Part shown: positions 29,250 through 37,526 of the stretch, piece after piece | Numbering within the stretch: position 1 is the first letter of the stretch | How the letters are laid out: every line of letters begins with the position of its first letter | Origin: Secundilactobacillus kimchicus JCM 15530 | GTDB taxonomy: Bacteria; Bacillota; Bacilli; Lactobacillales; Lactobacillaceae | Reading direction: 5' to 3' | Length of the DNA stretch: 64,000 bases | Assembly: GCF_001433995.1 (NCBI RefSeq) | Contig: NZ_AZCX01000001.1 | Location: forward strand, 310,001 to 374,000 | Made by a program: the position numbers and the translations under genes | Notes under the pieces: model-generated | Told to the model about the DNA's origin: nothing | The model's input: only the letters and a program-made list of their open reading frames with translations | Database searches by the model: none

Positions 29250-30209
29250 TTAATCGTCTTCCCCTGGTTTTTGGGCGATGATTGCGTACCAATCGCCCAT
29301 TTTTAGTGTTTGTAAAATTCGAAATCCCTGCTTTTTTTGCGCAGTCAAAACCATCGCCACTTTTTCCGCAATGATGCCGCTTGTAATAAACGTTCCATGG
29401 ACTGGTAAAAGCGACCAAGCTTGCGGGATTAGTGGAATAATAATTTCGCTCAAAATATTGGCTACGATGACCTGCGCCCCAGTTGTAATTCCAGTGAGGA
29501 GGTCGTTTGCAGCTACTTCAACGTCCTTTGCTACCGGGTTAAGATCCAAGTTTTTCTGAGCGGAATTAACGGCCACCGAATCTACGTCATAAGCCCGTAC
29601 ATGACTTGCTCCTAATAGCTTCGCTGTAATGCTTAAAACGCCAGATCCTGTTCCGACATCGATCATGGTTTCTCCACCTGTTAAAACCATCTCGAGGGCT
29701 TGCATCGACAGTTTCGTGGTCGGATGGGTCCCAGTTCCAAAGGCCATCCCGGGATCCAGCACAACGAGCCGTTCATCCTGATGAGTTGGCGTATAGGTTT
29801 CCCAACTCGGAACAACCGTCAAAAAGTGGGTCACGTGAACGGGATGATAATACTTCTGCCATGCGGTCGCCCAATCGGCTTCAGCTACGTCACCAGCCGT
29901 CACAGTCCCCTCACCAACTTCGAGACCGAACTGTTGTAACTTGGCCACTTCAGCTTTAATTTCTGGCACGAGTTCTGATACGAACACCGTTTCCGGAAAG
30001 TAGGCCGTGACCTTCGCCCCAGCATCGATATGAGGAATTTCATCAACGTTCAAAATCTCCCCTTGGCTTTCCCAGTCTTGACCACGTAACTTTTCGTAGT
30101 CCTTCTCGTCGTCGATTTGAACCCCTGAAGCCCCGTGATTCATTAATAGGTTCGCCACGGCCTCCACCGCTTCACTTGTCGTTAATACCGAAATTTCTGT
30201 CCAATTCAT
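29250..30209 (-). CDS. prmA: ribosomal protein L11 methyltransferase
   Basis: A 319-residue SAM-dependent enzyme trimethylating L11. The target-recognition N-terminal domain starts MNWTEISVLTTSEAVEA; the catalytic domain has LDPGMAFGTGTHPTT, MIDVGTGSGVLSITAKLLGA and VIVANILSEIIIPLIP. The ATG follows AGGAGGG. The order prmA-rsmE is common in Firmicutes. Confidence 0.97.
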   Translation of the reverse strand: MNWTEISVLTTSEAVEAVANLLMNHGASGVQIDDEKDYEKLRGQDWESQGEILNVDEIPHIDAGAKVTAYFPETVFVSELVPEIKAEVAKLQQFGLEVGEGTVTAGDVAEADWATAWQKYYHPVHVTHFLTVVPSWETYTPTHQDERLVVLDPGMAFGTGTHPTTKLSMQALEMVLTGGETMIDVGTGSGVLSITAKLLGASHVRAYDVDSVAVNSAQKNLDLNPVAKDVEVAANDLLTGITTGAQVIVANILSEIIIPLIPQAWSLLPVHGTFITSGIIAEKVAMVLTAQKKQGFRILQTLKMGDWYAIIAQKPGEDD

Positions 30210-30218
30210 GATGCCCTC

Positions 30219-30851
30219 CTAATTATTAGACCGCCAACCGTAGCGGTCAAGGTCGATGTCTCGTTTGAGTTGTTTGGAAACGAACGGATTGCCAGCTACC
30301 AAAAAACGGAGTGGCGCGGCTGTCCAACTTCCTTTGTTTGCGATACCAATGCGTGACGTCGTCTGAACTTCTCGGGGTTGAAAAATTGGATCCCAACTTA
30401 ATGTTAACGGTGTCTCTGGCAATAACCGCCCATTTAAGACCATCGTTAACCCGAGCGCTTGTGTCAATTTTCCAGGACCGTTCGTCAAGGCTGGCCCCGT
30501 TTTAGGCCGATTTTGAGTCATTGCCGACAAGCCTTCAATAGGCTGCACTGCCCGAATCAAGATTCCTTGCGGATCCCCCACTGCTTGCGTGACAAAATTG
30601 AGCAAGGTTTGTCGGTGCATCTGATAGGTAAAAACGGTTCCGGGAGCCGCAAACAGCGCCCGGTTTTTGCGGGTTATTCGGCCGCCATAACCATGGTCAG
30701 CAGCGTCAAGCTGGCCAACATAGGCCTCAGTTTCAACAATGACAGCACGCAACGGTCCCGCTTTTGTCGTGACCGTTAAAACGACACCTAACAGTTTTTG
30801 AGCGAGCTGAGCCGTGGGCGCCGATTCAAAGAAATCCGTTTTAATCACCAT
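30219..30851 (-). CDS. DNA-3-methyladenine glycosylase (AAG/MPG family)
   Basis: A 210-residue base-excision repair glycosylase removing alkylated purines. The catalytic glutamate is in VIVETEAYVG (about residues 38-47), followed by AADHGYGG, KNRALFAAPGTVFTYQMHR and the RAVQPIEG stretch. The segment YQMHRQTLLNFVT departs from the more common YxxYGMHxCxNVV form but keeps the fold pattern. The ATG follows GGAG. It is separated from the upstream small gene by a terminator. Confidence 0.93.
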   Translation of the reverse strand: MVIKTDFFESAPTAQLAQKLLGVVLTVTTKAGPLRAVIVETEAYVGQLDAADHGYGGRITRKNRALFAAPGTVFTYQMHRQTLLNFVTQAVGDPQGILIRAVQPIEGLSAMTQNRPKTGPALTNGPGKLTQALGLTMVLNGRLLPETPLTLSWDPIFQPREVQTTSRIGIANKGSWTAAPLRFLVAGNPFVSKQLKRDIDLDRYGWRSNN

Positions 30852-30872
30852 TGTTTACCGATCTCCTTAAAC

Positions 30873-30900
30873 AAAAAACGCACCCTCAGTTGGATGCGTT
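30873..30900 (-). terminator. terminator after the small gene at 30899
   Basis: ACGCATCC pairs with GGGTGCGT (one mismatch) around AACTGA, followed by TTTTTTGTTT on the minus strand. The stem overlaps the stop codon of the gene upstream. Confidence 0.8.
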
Positions 30901-31198
30901 AATCTTTTTCGTCTTCTCGTTGCTCACGTTGAGGTAGGTGAGATTCAAGATACGCTAACAAGTCGCTCTCAGTTTTAAAAATCCGCGGGTGTTTTTGCTT
31001 ATGCAATCGAAGATCAATCTCGTTAATCCGTTGCCGACCAGTCCAAGTATGACTGTAACGGATGATAACCCGATTATTCAAAGCGTTGCGTCCAAACTTA
31101 AACACGTAGACACTTTCGGGTGTCATTAATGGTCGAATATACGACTTTTCATAGTGGTAATTGCGCGACTTTAAATACTGTTTTGTTCGATTAAGCAC
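30899..31198 (-). CDS. hypothetical protein, small and basic
   Basis: I do not recognise the family. The 99-residue product is rich in Arg, Lys, Tyr and His (pI clearly basic) and has no membrane segment; it begins (M)LNRTKQYLKSRNYHYEK and ends in the charged QREQREDEKD. GTG at 31198 is chosen because GGGAGGTGA lies five to eight bases upstream; the GTG at 31207 would overlap that site. It has its own promoter and terminator. A nucleic-acid-related role would be a guess. Confidence 0.65.
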   Translation of the reverse strand: MLNRTKQYLKSRNYHYEKSYIRPLMTPESVYVFKFGRNALNNRVIIRYSHTWTGRQRINEIDLRLHKQKHPRIFKTESDLLAYLESHLPQREQREDEKD

Positions 31199-31257
31199 GG
31201 GTATCACCTCCCAACAATTAATTTCATGACCCAGCGCTGTGGCTTTCTAATAAGAAT

Positions 31258-31266
31258 ATCATAACA
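31258..31266 (-). promoter_or_regulatory. extended -10 promoter of the small basic protein gene
   Basis: TGTTATGAT on the minus strand, 60 bases before the start. The rest of the gap 31199-31494 is AT-rich and holds only this and the weak corA promoter. Confidence 0.5.
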
Positions 31267-31431
31267 TAAAAATTCCAATTTTCCTGATTGAAAAAAGAAA
31301 CCGATTACGAACCGTTCTAAATTTAATAGTTTACTGGATTTTCAGGGATCTGTCAATTTCGGCGCGTTGGTTTCAGTTTGACGCCGAGTCCCTGATTTTT
31401 TCATGAAATTCCCTATCATGACCGCCCAGAC

Positions 31432-31460
31432 TTTCATCAGGTTTCAGTTTATTGTATGCT
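31432..31460 (+). promoter_or_regulatory. possible promoter of corA
   Basis: TTTCAT, 17 bases, TATGCT. Both boxes are off consensus. Confidence 0.35.
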
Positions 31461-31494
31461 GAACGCATGACTAATTGATTAAGGACTGATTTTT

Positions 31495-32406
31495 ATGATT
31501 GCATCAACCAAACGAATTGCCAATTTTGATTGGGTAGAAACCACCGCATTAACGCCTGACGAACAGCAAACGTTAATGAAACAATACGACATCACAGACG
31601 ACATTTTGACCTACGTCACCGATAAAGATGAGACCTCAAATTACGTATATGACCCGGATAACAACCAGCAATTACTGATTGCTTTAGTCCCGTACCAGCT
31701 CAAAGATCCAAAACAACTCCGCTATATTGCGCGACCCGTTGGTTTTTTAATTCACAATGGGACGCTCTTTACGTTTAATGACTCAAATCTAAACTTTGTG
31801 ACCGATGCCTTTGCCAAGGCCAGTCAGGATCCTGACGTGGCCACCCCAACAATGTTTATTCTCCAAAGTTTATTTGCCCTCATGGACAGCTACATCCCCA
31901 TTGTGCGCCTCATCACTCGGCAACGAAACCAGTTAGACAAAATTCTCAACCGAGAGGCTAAAAATACAAACCTTTTATCACTCTCCTATCTGGGTCAAAC
32001 GTTGACGTTTTTTACAAGTGCGATGCAGTCTAATAGCTCACTATTCGCCAGAATTCCGCGGACCCACCTAGGCGTCAACGCAACGAGTGACGAAAAAGAT
32101 TCGTTAGAAGACGTCACGATTGAAGCGGATCAGGTTGCGCATATGATTGAAAATGAAGCTCAAGTGGTGGATCGAATTGTCGCTACCTTCGACAGCATCA
32201 TCAACAACAACATGAACGACACGATGCGTTTCTTAACGATTTGGTCCCTGACAATGGCCGTTCCAACCATTGTGACGGGCTTCTACGGGATGAATGTGAA
32301 ATTACCGCTTGCAGGATTACACGATGCCTGGCTAATTGCGGTTGCCCTGTCCTTGGCGCTCATTGTCTGGCTACTCATTACAATCAAGTTGCGAAAAAAG
32401 CGATAA
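31495..32406 (+). CDS. corA: CorA-family divalent cation transporter
   Basis: A 303-residue magnesium/cobalt channel-type transporter. The long N-terminal cytosolic domain is followed by two C-terminal membrane helices (about residues 242-262 and 276-296) with the family's selectivity motif YGMN between them (in VTGFYGMNVKLP). The C-terminus is basic (KLRKKR), as usual. The ATG follows AAGGA. It has no obvious operon partner; the two small regulators follow after a new promoter. Confidence 0.94.
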   Translation: MIASTKRIANFDWVETTALTPDEQQTLMKQYDITDDILTYVTDKDETSNYVYDPDNNQQLLIALVPYQLKDPKQLRYIARPVGFLIHNGTLFTFNDSNLNFVTDAFAKASQDPDVATPTMFILQSLFALMDSYIPIVRLITRQRNQLDKILNREAKNTNLLSLSYLGQTLTFFTSAMQSNSSLFARIPRTHLGVNATSDEKDSLEDVTIEADQVAHMIENEAQVVDRIVATFDSIINNNMNDTMRFLTIWSLTMAVPTIVTGFYGMNVKLPLAGLHDAWLIAVALSLALIVWLLITIKLRKKR

Positions 32407-32451
32407 TAATTTATGACACTTTTCATTTTCTGTATTGACTTTTGCAATAAA

Positions 32452-32481
32452 TTGGCAGACGAGCTGCTTTTCAGCTACACT
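32452..32481 (+). promoter_or_regulatory. promoter with internal inverted repeat ahead of the first mini-regulator
   Basis: TTGGCA (32452-32457), 18 bases, TACACT (32476-32481). The spacer holds a perfect inverted repeat AGCTG-CTTTT-CAGCT (32462-32476), well placed to be an operator; that it binds the downstream product is inference. Confidence 0.6.
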
Positions 32482-32509
32482 GTTATTTGATTAGAAAGGA
32501 TTGATAACT

Positions 32510-32743
32510 GTGAACGAAGATTCATTACTCATTGGCCACCGGATGCTAAGTGAAATTAGCAACCGCAACCTAACCGTTTCTGAAGTTGGCGAAAAGTCTG
32601 GAATCGGTGAACAAACGATTTTAAACATCATGAACGGCAATGAACCGGATGTGAGCCTCAGCTTAATTAAGCAATTTTGCTTCACCCTCAACATGTCCGT
32701 TAAATCATTTTTTGATTTTGAACCCTACAACCAAAAAGATTAA
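32510..32743 (+). CDS. mini XRE/HTH-type regulator, copy 1
   Basis: A 77-residue protein that consists of little more than one helix-turn-helix domain: LLIGHRMLSEISNRNLTVSE, then EKSGIGEQTILNIMNGN as the likely HTH, and a C-terminal LNMSVKSFFDFEPYNQKD. The GTG at 32510 is chosen because AAAGGA lies nine bases upstream. It is clearly paralogous to the gene at 33152-33400 (shared NED start, IMNG/VMNG, SVK-FF-F-PYNQK). No ligand-binding domain is visible. Target unknown; self-regulation through the upstream inverted repeat is plausible. Confidence 0.72.
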   Translation: MNEDSLLIGHRMLSEISNRNLTVSEVGEKSGIGEQTILNIMNGNEPDVSLSLIKQFCFTLNMSVKSFFDFEPYNQKD

Positions 32744-32746
32744 CAA

Positions 32747-32776
32747 AAAGCCCACTTCAAATTTGAAGTGGGCTTT
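32747..32776. terminator. perfect palindromic terminator
   Basis: AAAGCCCACTTCAAA and its exact complement form a 30-base palindrome. T runs are better on the minus strand (TTTTTGTT) than on the plus strand (TTTCTG), so it may serve both the first regulator gene and any minus-strand transcript arriving from 33 kb. Confidence 0.82.
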
Positions 32777-32909
32777 CTGATTTGTTTTGGTTGCAATCCT
32801 TCGAATGCCTCTTTAGTTTAACATAGTCGCCGATGCCACACGATGCACACTTTGGGTTCATGTGTGGTAGTTCAGGCTCGTCAGGCCAACATTGACTAGT
32901 GGGTTTCAC
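32757..32909 (-). CDS. doubtful short ORF with Cys/His pairs
   Basis: An open minus-strand frame whose last 50 codons encode MNPKCASCGIG followed by a KRHSKDC stretch, a spacing that could bind zinc. The frame stays open further up to 33083, but I find no convincing ribosome binding site, and the stop lies inside the terminator stem. It could be a gene remnant or chance. Kept only because a minus-strand -35 box and a minus-strand terminator bracket it. Confidence 0.15.
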   Translation of the reverse strand: MKPTSQCWPDEPELPHMNPKCASCGIGDYVKLKRHSKDCNQNKSESPLQI

Positions 32910-32948
32910 AGTTTCACTAATTTTGTGTATTCCCTCGTTTCGAAAAAA

Positions 32949-32977
32949 TTGATAGCCTAGAAAGTGAAGTGTTTTTA
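32949..32977 (+). promoter_or_regulatory. possible promoter ahead of the 39-codon ORF
   Basis: TTGATA at 32949-32954 with an AT-rich TTTTTAAG region 17-19 bases on. The imperfect inverted repeat GTGTTTT-T-AAGACAC (32969-32983) overlaps it and could be an operator. Confidence 0.35.
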
Positions 32978-33006
32978 AGACACCATACCTACGAGGAGGA
33001 ATTACA

Positions 33007-33126
33007 ATGTTAACTGTTTCGAATTTTGTCAACGCCGTCAACACTAGCGTGCATAGCGGCACCATCAATGTTTTGAGTCTCATCGGCCTGCGCTACGATT
33101 TTACCAATGGTCAATCACTAAAATAA
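33007..33126 (+). CDS. 39-residue peptide ORF with a very strong ribosome binding site
   Basis: ATG at 33007 preceded by GAGGAGGAATTACA, as good a ribosome binding site as any in the window, and ending in TAA at 33124-33126. The product starts MLTVSNFVNAVNTSVHSG and ends GLRYDFTNGQSLK; it has no signal peptide or clear membrane helix but a short hydrophobic middle (INVLSLIGL). I do not recognise it. It lies 25 bases before the second mini-regulator and probably shares its transcript. Confidence 0.55.
   Translation: MLTVSNFVNAVNTSVHSGTINVLSLIGLRYDFTNGQSLK
33027..33032 (-). promoter_or_regulatory. possible antisense promoter -35 within the 39-codon ORF
   Basis: A perfect TTGACA on the minus strand, with CATTGT 17 bases on (33004-33009). 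A transcript from here would cover the ribosome binding site of the small ORF and run to the palindromic terminator at 32747-32776. The -10 is poor. Confidence 0.25.
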
Positions 33127-33151
33127 CCAGCGGAAATGGGAGGGACTCGCA

Positions 33152-33400
33152 GTGTTGAATGAAGATGCCATCTTTTTAGGCCACCAAGTGTTCTTAGCAA
33201 TTTACAAAAAGGGCGACAGCATTGAAGCGGCCTGCAAGAAAGCCGGCGTTGAAGTCAAAGATTTACTGGCTGTTATGAACGGCCAAGTTGACGATGTCAG
33301 TTTCAATTTTGTCAAAAAATTTGCTAAGTATTTAAACTTGTCGGTGAAAGATTTCTTCAATTTTCCACCGTACAACCAAAAAGCGACTAAGGGCAAATAA
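33152..33400 (+). CDS. mini XRE/HTH-type regulator, copy 2
   Basis: An 82-residue single-domain helix-turn-helix protein: (M)LNEDAIFLGHQVFLAIYKKG, the HTH-like CKKAGVEVKDLLAVMNGQ and a tail LNLSVKDFFNFPPYNQKATKGK, given here in part. It starts at GTG with GGGAGGG seven bases upstream. Its likely recognition helix (VEVKDLLAVMNG) differs from copy 1 (IGEQTILNIMNG) while the dimerisation-like C-terminus is conserved, so the two may bind different sites or heterodimerise. Followed by a bidirectional terminator. Confidence 0.7.
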   Translation: MLNEDAIFLGHQVFLAIYKKGDSIEAACKKAGVEVKDLLAVMNGQVDDVSFNFVKKFAKYLNLSVKDFFNFPPYNQKATKGK

Positions 33401-33415
33401 CTCATATTAACGACC

Positions 33416-33456
33416 AAAAGAGGTGGGCTTGATTAACTTTCAAGTCCACCTCTTTT
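33416..33456. terminator. bidirectional terminator
   Basis: AAAAGAGGTGGGCTTGA pairs with TCAAGTCCACCTCTTTT (one G-T pair), between the converging genes at 33400 and 33504. Confidence 0.88.
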
Positions 33457-33503
33457 ATCGCATCATGGTCTCTTTAAGTGATGGTCTGACTAATCTTTTC
33501 AGG

Positions 33504-33725
33504 CTACCCCATAAACTTAACTAATCGTGGGTTGTCGCCCACGTTGACGTGAAAATAACCCTCGCTATCAAGCGCCTTAACGACTGATCCAGCCCCAATT
33601 TCAGAATCAATCACCAATTGGAAGGCCGCTTCACCCAACGGAACGGCTTGAATCGTGTAATCACCCAGTTCGGCATCATGCTGCTTACCATCAAGTTGCG
33701 TATAAGCTTGCAAATCATCTGTCAT
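33504..33725 (-). CDS. hypothetical small acidic protein
   Basis: A 73-residue soluble acidic protein beginning MTDDLQAYTQLDGKQHDAEL and ending in LVKFMG; alternating hydrophobic residues suggest a beta-rich fold. ATG at 33725 has GAGGAGGTGA eight bases upstream, which settles the start over a GTG at 33734. It is monocistronic. I do not assign it to a named family; small proteins of this kind (DUF2969-like) are common in lactobacilli but I cannot confirm that here. Confidence 0.6.
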   Translation of the reverse strand: MTDDLQAYTQLDGKQHDAELGDYTIQAVPLGEAAFQLVIDSEIGAGSVVKALDSEGYFHVNVGDNPRLVKFMG

Positions 33726-33830
33726 GCCAGTCACCTCCTCAAGCCAATATACCAGATTCCGTCAAAGTCGGCTACGTCTTTTTCATGCCGTGCTTGCTCA
33801 TCATCTGATACCCCGTTTTCAATAAAACTT

Positions 33831-33839
33831 TGCTATAAT
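33831..33839 (+). promoter_or_regulatory. extended -10 promoter of the small membrane protein
   Basis: TGCTATAAT, consensus extended -10, about 75 bases before the ATG at 33913. No good -35 box. Confidence 0.6.
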
Positions 33840-33912
33840 GGTTGAATAACGTGATGGCGTCACCTGTGGCGTATCTTAACGATTACATCAACTTTTTAAA
33901 GGGGGCTCTGTG

Positions 33913-34113
33913 ATGGATACTGTCATCATTATCGGAGGAATTATCTTTGCAATTGGCGTCCTCATCGCCATCGGCAACTCGCGAATTAGCTACGGCTTTT
34001 TCACCCACTATGGCGTCGCCAACCAGGGGCTTGCCTGGATTAGCGTCCTGCTCATCGTCATCGGTCTGGCCATCGTGATCGGTAAAGCCTACTTAAACGG
34101 ACAAATTGGTTAA
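33913..34113 (+). CDS. small two-helix membrane protein, unknown function
   Basis: A 66-residue protein with two membrane helices (about residues 4-20 and 42-60) joined by a loop NSRISYGFFTHYGVANQG. ATG at 33913 has AGGGGG seven bases upstream. It has its own promoter and terminator and so is expressed alone. The family is not recognised. Confidence 0.65.
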   Translation: MDTVIIIGGIIFAIGVLIAIGNSRISYGFFTHYGVANQGLAWISVLLIVIGLAIVIGKAYLNGQIG

Positions 34114-34121
34114 TTCTCGAC

Positions 34122-34155
34122 AAAACCCGCAGCGCAATCAGCGTTGCGGGTTTTT
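34122..34155 (+). terminator. terminator after the small membrane protein gene
   Basis: AAACCCGCAGCGC pairs with GCGTTGCGGGTTT (one G-T pair) around AATCA and ends in TTTTT on the plus strand. Confidence 0.88.
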
Positions 34156-34174
34156 AGTGTAAATTTAAGATTAA

Positions 34175-34209
34175 AAAACTGTCGCTATTAATAAAATAAC
34201 GGCAGTTTT
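34175..34209 (-). terminator. terminator after lepA
   Basis: AAAACTGCCG pairs with CGACAGTTTT (one G-T pair) around a long AT-rich loop, followed by TTAATC on the minus strand. Confidence 0.65.
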
Positions 34210-34241
34210 AACTTGTTCTCGTCTCGTTCAGATAGGCCCCA

Positions 34242-36080
34242 CTACTTACCTGTTTTTTCATCCTCATCGGTTTGTAGAACCGCCATGAACGCCTCCTGAG
34301 GGACATTCACCGTTCCCACCGACTTCATTCGTTCCTTACCTCGCTTTTGCTTATCCAACAACTTGGCCCGACGGTCTGGATCCCCCGTGTGAATCTTGGA
34401 GGTCACATCCTTTCGGTAGGCTTTAATTGTCGTTCGAGCCACGATTTTAGCACCAATGGCTGCTTGAATAGGAATTTCGAAGTTTTGCCGTGGAATCAAT
34501 TTCTTCAGCTTTGTCGCGATCTCCCGACCCCGGCGTTCAGCGAATTGACGGTGCGAAATAAAACTCAGCGCATCGACCTTTTCACCGTTAAGCAAAATGT
34601 CAATTTTAACCAAGTCACTTTCCTGATAATCGTCAAGCTCGTAATCTAAGGAAGCATACCCGCGGGTACTAGATTTTAGTTTGTCAAAAAAGTCAAAAAT
34701 AATTTCGGATAGCGGCATCTTATAAATGACGTTAACCCGGCTGTCATCCAAATAATCCATGGTGACGAACTGACCACGACGACTCTGACAAAGCTCCATC
34801 ACCGCGCCAACGTAATCGCTTGGCACCATAATCGTTGCTTTGACAAACGGTTCTTCAATCGATCGAATGCTGGCCACTTCCGGCATATCAGACGGATTTT
34901 CGACCTTCTTTTGGGTACCATCCGCTAGATTCGCGTGGTAGGTCACAGATGGCGCCGTCGTAATCAGCTCTAGGTTGAATTCCCGTTCCAATCGTTCTTG
35001 CACCACATCCATGTGGAGCATTCCCAAGAAACCACACCGGAATCCAAAACCTAGGGCTTGGGAAGATTCGGGTTCAAATTCCAACGCTGCATCATTAAGC
35101 TTCAGTTTTTCAAGTGCCTCACGCAAGTCCACATATTTGGCGTTATCCGTCGGGTAGAGACCGGCGTAGACCATTGGCACCATTTCCCGGTAACCCGGCA
35201 GTGCTTCCGTTGCTGGATTAGAGACAGCGGTCACCGTATCACCAACCCGGGTTTCGGTAATATCTTTAATGCTAGCCGTGATGTACCCTACTTCACCGGC
35301 CATCAACATGTCACGCTTAATCGGGTTGGGCGAATTCACCCCGACCTCCGTGACTTCGTACTCAGAGCCACTGTTCATCAACCGAATTTTATCGCCGGGC
35401 TTCACCGTGCCTTCAAAAACCCGCACACTTAGCACAACGCCGCGATAATCATCGTAAACTGAGTCAAAAATCAACGCCCGTAACGGGGCTGTTAGTTCTC
35501 CAGTGGGTGCGGGCACCTTAGCCACAATCTGTTCCAGTAATTCTTCGATACCAATCCCAGCTTTAGCACTCGCCAAAACGGCTTCGGATGCGTCAATTCC
35601 GATCACATCTTCAATCTCTTTTCGGACCATCTCTGGGTCAGCTGACGGCAAGTCAATTTTGTTGATAACTGGCACGATTTCAAGGTCGTCGTCAAGCGCA
35701 AGATACACGTTGGCCAGAGTCTGTGCCTCGACGCCTTGCGCTGCATCAACAACCAAAACAGCCCCTTCACAGGCTGCTAAACTCCGTGAAACTTCATAGG
35801 AAAAGTCAACGTGACCAGGGGTATCAATCAAGTGAAACTCGTAAGTGTGACCATCCTTAGCCTTGTAATTTAGTTCAACGGCATTCAGCTTAATCGTGAT
35901 GCCACGTTCCCGTTCCAGGTCCATGTTATCAAGCAATTGATCTTGCATATCGCGTTTATCAACGGTATCCGTCAATTCCAAAATTCGGTCGGCCAACGTT
36001 GATTTCCCATGATCAATGTGGGCGACGATGGAAAAGTTTCGGATATATCGTTGATGTTGTTTCATTTCTTCAAGATCCAT
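34242..36080 (-). CDS. lepA: elongation factor 4 (LepA GTPase)
   Basis: A 612-residue ribosome-associated translational GTPase. G1 [15 protein letters not shown]3 DTPGHVDF, G4 NKIDLP, the EF-G-like domains and the LepA-specific C-terminal domain ([20 protein letters not shown]) are present. The ATG at 36080 has AGGAG eight bases upstream and is preferred to the open extension to 36107. It follows dnaJ at a distance, as often in lactobacilli, with a terminator between. Confidence 0.97.
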   Translation of the reverse strand: MDLEEMKQHQRYIRNFSIVAHIDHGKSTLADRILELTDTVDKRDMQDQLLDNMDLERERGITIKLNAVELNYKAKDGHTYEFHLIDTPGHVDFSYEVSRSLAACEGAVLVVDAAQGVEAQTLANVYLALDDDLEIVPVINKIDLPSADPEMVRKEIEDVIGIDASEAVLASAKAGIGIEELLEQIVAKVPAPTGELTAPLRALIFDSVYDDYRGVVLSVRVFEGTVKPGDKIRLMNSGSEYEVTEVGVNSPNPIKRDMLMAGEVGYITASIKDITETRVGDTVTAVSNPATEALPGYREMVPMVYAGLYPTDNAKYVDLREALEKLKLNDAALEFEPESSQALGFGFRCGFLGMLHMDVVQERLEREFNLELITTAPSVTYHANLADGTQKKVENPSDMPEVASIRSIEEPFVKATIMVPSDYVGAVMELCQSRRGQFVTMDYLDDSRVNVIYKMPLSEIIFDFFDKLKSSTRGYASLDYELDDYQESDLVKIDILLNGEKVDALSFISHRQFAERRGREIATKLKKLIPRQNFEIPIQAAIGAKIVARTTIKAYRKDVTSKIHTGDPDRRAKLLDKQKRGKERMKSVGTVNVPQEAFMAVLQTDEDEKTGK

Positions 36081-36196
36081 TTTGAATTCTCCTACTTTCA
36101 TATCCATGTCAATCCATTATACCAACCCGCACCGCATTCCACAAACCTAAACCCAGCCAGTCTTCAATAAAAGTCCCGGGTTCCCGGACCCAAACA

Positions 36197-36236
36197 AAAT
36201 ACCTCAGCGCGGCGTTTGCGGCCTGCTGAGGTATTT
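36197..36236 (-). terminator. terminator after dnaJ
   Basis: AAATACCTCAGC pairs exactly with GCTGAGGTATTT, with GGC/GCC inner pairing, ending in TTTTGTTT on the minus strand. It closes the heat-shock operon. Confidence 0.9.
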
Positions 36237-36264
36237 GAACGTTCAATAGTTAGACCTCGCCGGG

Positions 36265-37416
36265 CTAGTTATCAAACGCGTCTTTCATTTTGTCAAAGAA
36301 GCCACTTTTTCCTGATCCTTCGACCTTATCGCCGCCAGCATCAGCAAACGCTTTGAGCGCTTCTTTTTGGGCTTTATTCAGGTTCTTTGGTGTGACAATA
36401 CGAACCGTGACCCGTTCGTCACCAGTACCGTTACCGCGAAGCCGTGGTGCCCCTTTGCCCTTGAGTTTAAAGGTTGCACCCGTCTGAGTCCCGGCTGGTA
36501 CTTTTAAGTTAACTTCACCGTGGACCGTTGGTACCTTAATTTCGGCGCCTAACGTCGCTTGGACAAAACTAATGGTCTTGTCCAAGTATATATCCGCACC
36601 ATTTCTGGTAAAGGTTTTACTTGGTTTAACGGTAAATACAATGAACAAGTCACCGTAACCACCGCCATTATTACCAGCTTCACCCTGACCTTGGAGCCGC
36701 ATTTGTTGACCATCGTCAACTCCGGCTGGCACGTTAACCTCAACTTCATGGCGTTCTTGTTCATGACCTGAACCGCCACACGTTGGGCACTTTTCTTTAA
36801 TTTCTTGACCCGTCCCATTACATACCGGGCAGACCTGTTGACTGCGCATCCGGCCCAATGGGGTATTGGTTTCCGTTGTAATATAACCCGTACCGCCACA
36901 GTTGTGACAGGTCTCTGGGTGGGTTCCTGGTTTAGCGCCATTCCCCCCACACGTATGGCAGGTGGCCTCGCGCGTGTACTTGATGGTCGTCTTTTTACCA
37001 AAAATAGCCTCTTCAAAGGTTAACGACATCTCGTATTGTAGATCCCGACCTGGTCTTGGCGCATTTGGATTTCTTCTAGCGCCACCAGCGCCACCGCCAA
37101 AGAACTGGCTGAAGATATCCTCGAAACCACCACCGCCAAAGCCGCCAAAATCAGCACCATTAAAGCCACCAGCGCCACCGCCGCCAAAGCCGGCGGGACC
37201 GTCTGCAGAACCATATTGGTCATAATTTGCCTTTTTGGTGTCATCACTCAACACTTCGTAAGCTTCGGTCACTTCTTTAAACTTTGCCTCAGCATCCGGC
37301 GCTTTATTAATATCTGGGTGATACTTTTTTGACAGTTTTCGGTAGGCTTTTTTGATCTCGTCTTGGGACGCATCTCGAGATACGCCAAGAATTTCGTAAT
37401 AGTCTTTTCCAGCCAT
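36265..37416 (-). CDS. dnaJ: molecular chaperone DnaJ
   Basis: The 383-residue type I J-protein. J-domain with [12 protein letters not shown] and HPDIN (about residues 5-70), a Gly/Phe-rich linker (about 75-112), four zinc-binding repeats ([32 protein letters not shown]; about 147-205) and C-terminal substrate-binding domains. ATG with GGAGG. It is separated from dnaK by 110 bases containing a terminator-like hairpin, so its level is probably lower than that of dnaK. Confidence 0.98.
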   Translation of the reverse strand: MAGKDYYEILGVSRDASQDEIKKAYRKLSKKYHPDINKAPDAEAKFKEVTEAYEVLSDDTKKANYDQYGSADGPAGFGGGGAGGFNGADFGGFGGGGFEDIFSQFFGGGAGGARRNPNAPRPGRDLQYEMSLTFEEAIFGKKTTIKYTREATCHTCGGNGAKPGTHPETCHNCGGTGYITTETNTPLGRMRSQQVCPVCNGTGQEIKEKCPTCGGSGHEQERHEVEVNVPAGVDDGQQMRLQGQGEAGNNGGGYGDLFIVFTVKPSKTFTRNGADIYLDKTISFVQATLGAEIKVPTVHGEVNLKVPAGTQTGATFKLKGKGAPRLRGNGTGDERVTVRIVTPKNLNKAQKEALKAFADAGGDKVEGSGKSGFFDKMKDAFDN

Positions 37417-37480
37417 ACTTTACCTCCAATTTACGTTGGGACTCTATCTAGAATAGCATAGAACACATCAAACAAAAAGC

Positions 37481-37503
37481 CAAAGCCCAGTTTGCGGACT
37501 TTG
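37481..37503 (-). terminator. terminator-like hairpin between dnaK and dnaJ
   Basis: CAAAGTCC pairs with GGGCTTTG around GCAAACT, with GCTTTTTGTTT after it on the minus strand. Likely partial, since dnaJ has no clear promoter of its own. Confidence 0.55.
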
Positions 37504-37526
37504 ACCCATTGCCTGCTTAAAGTGGC

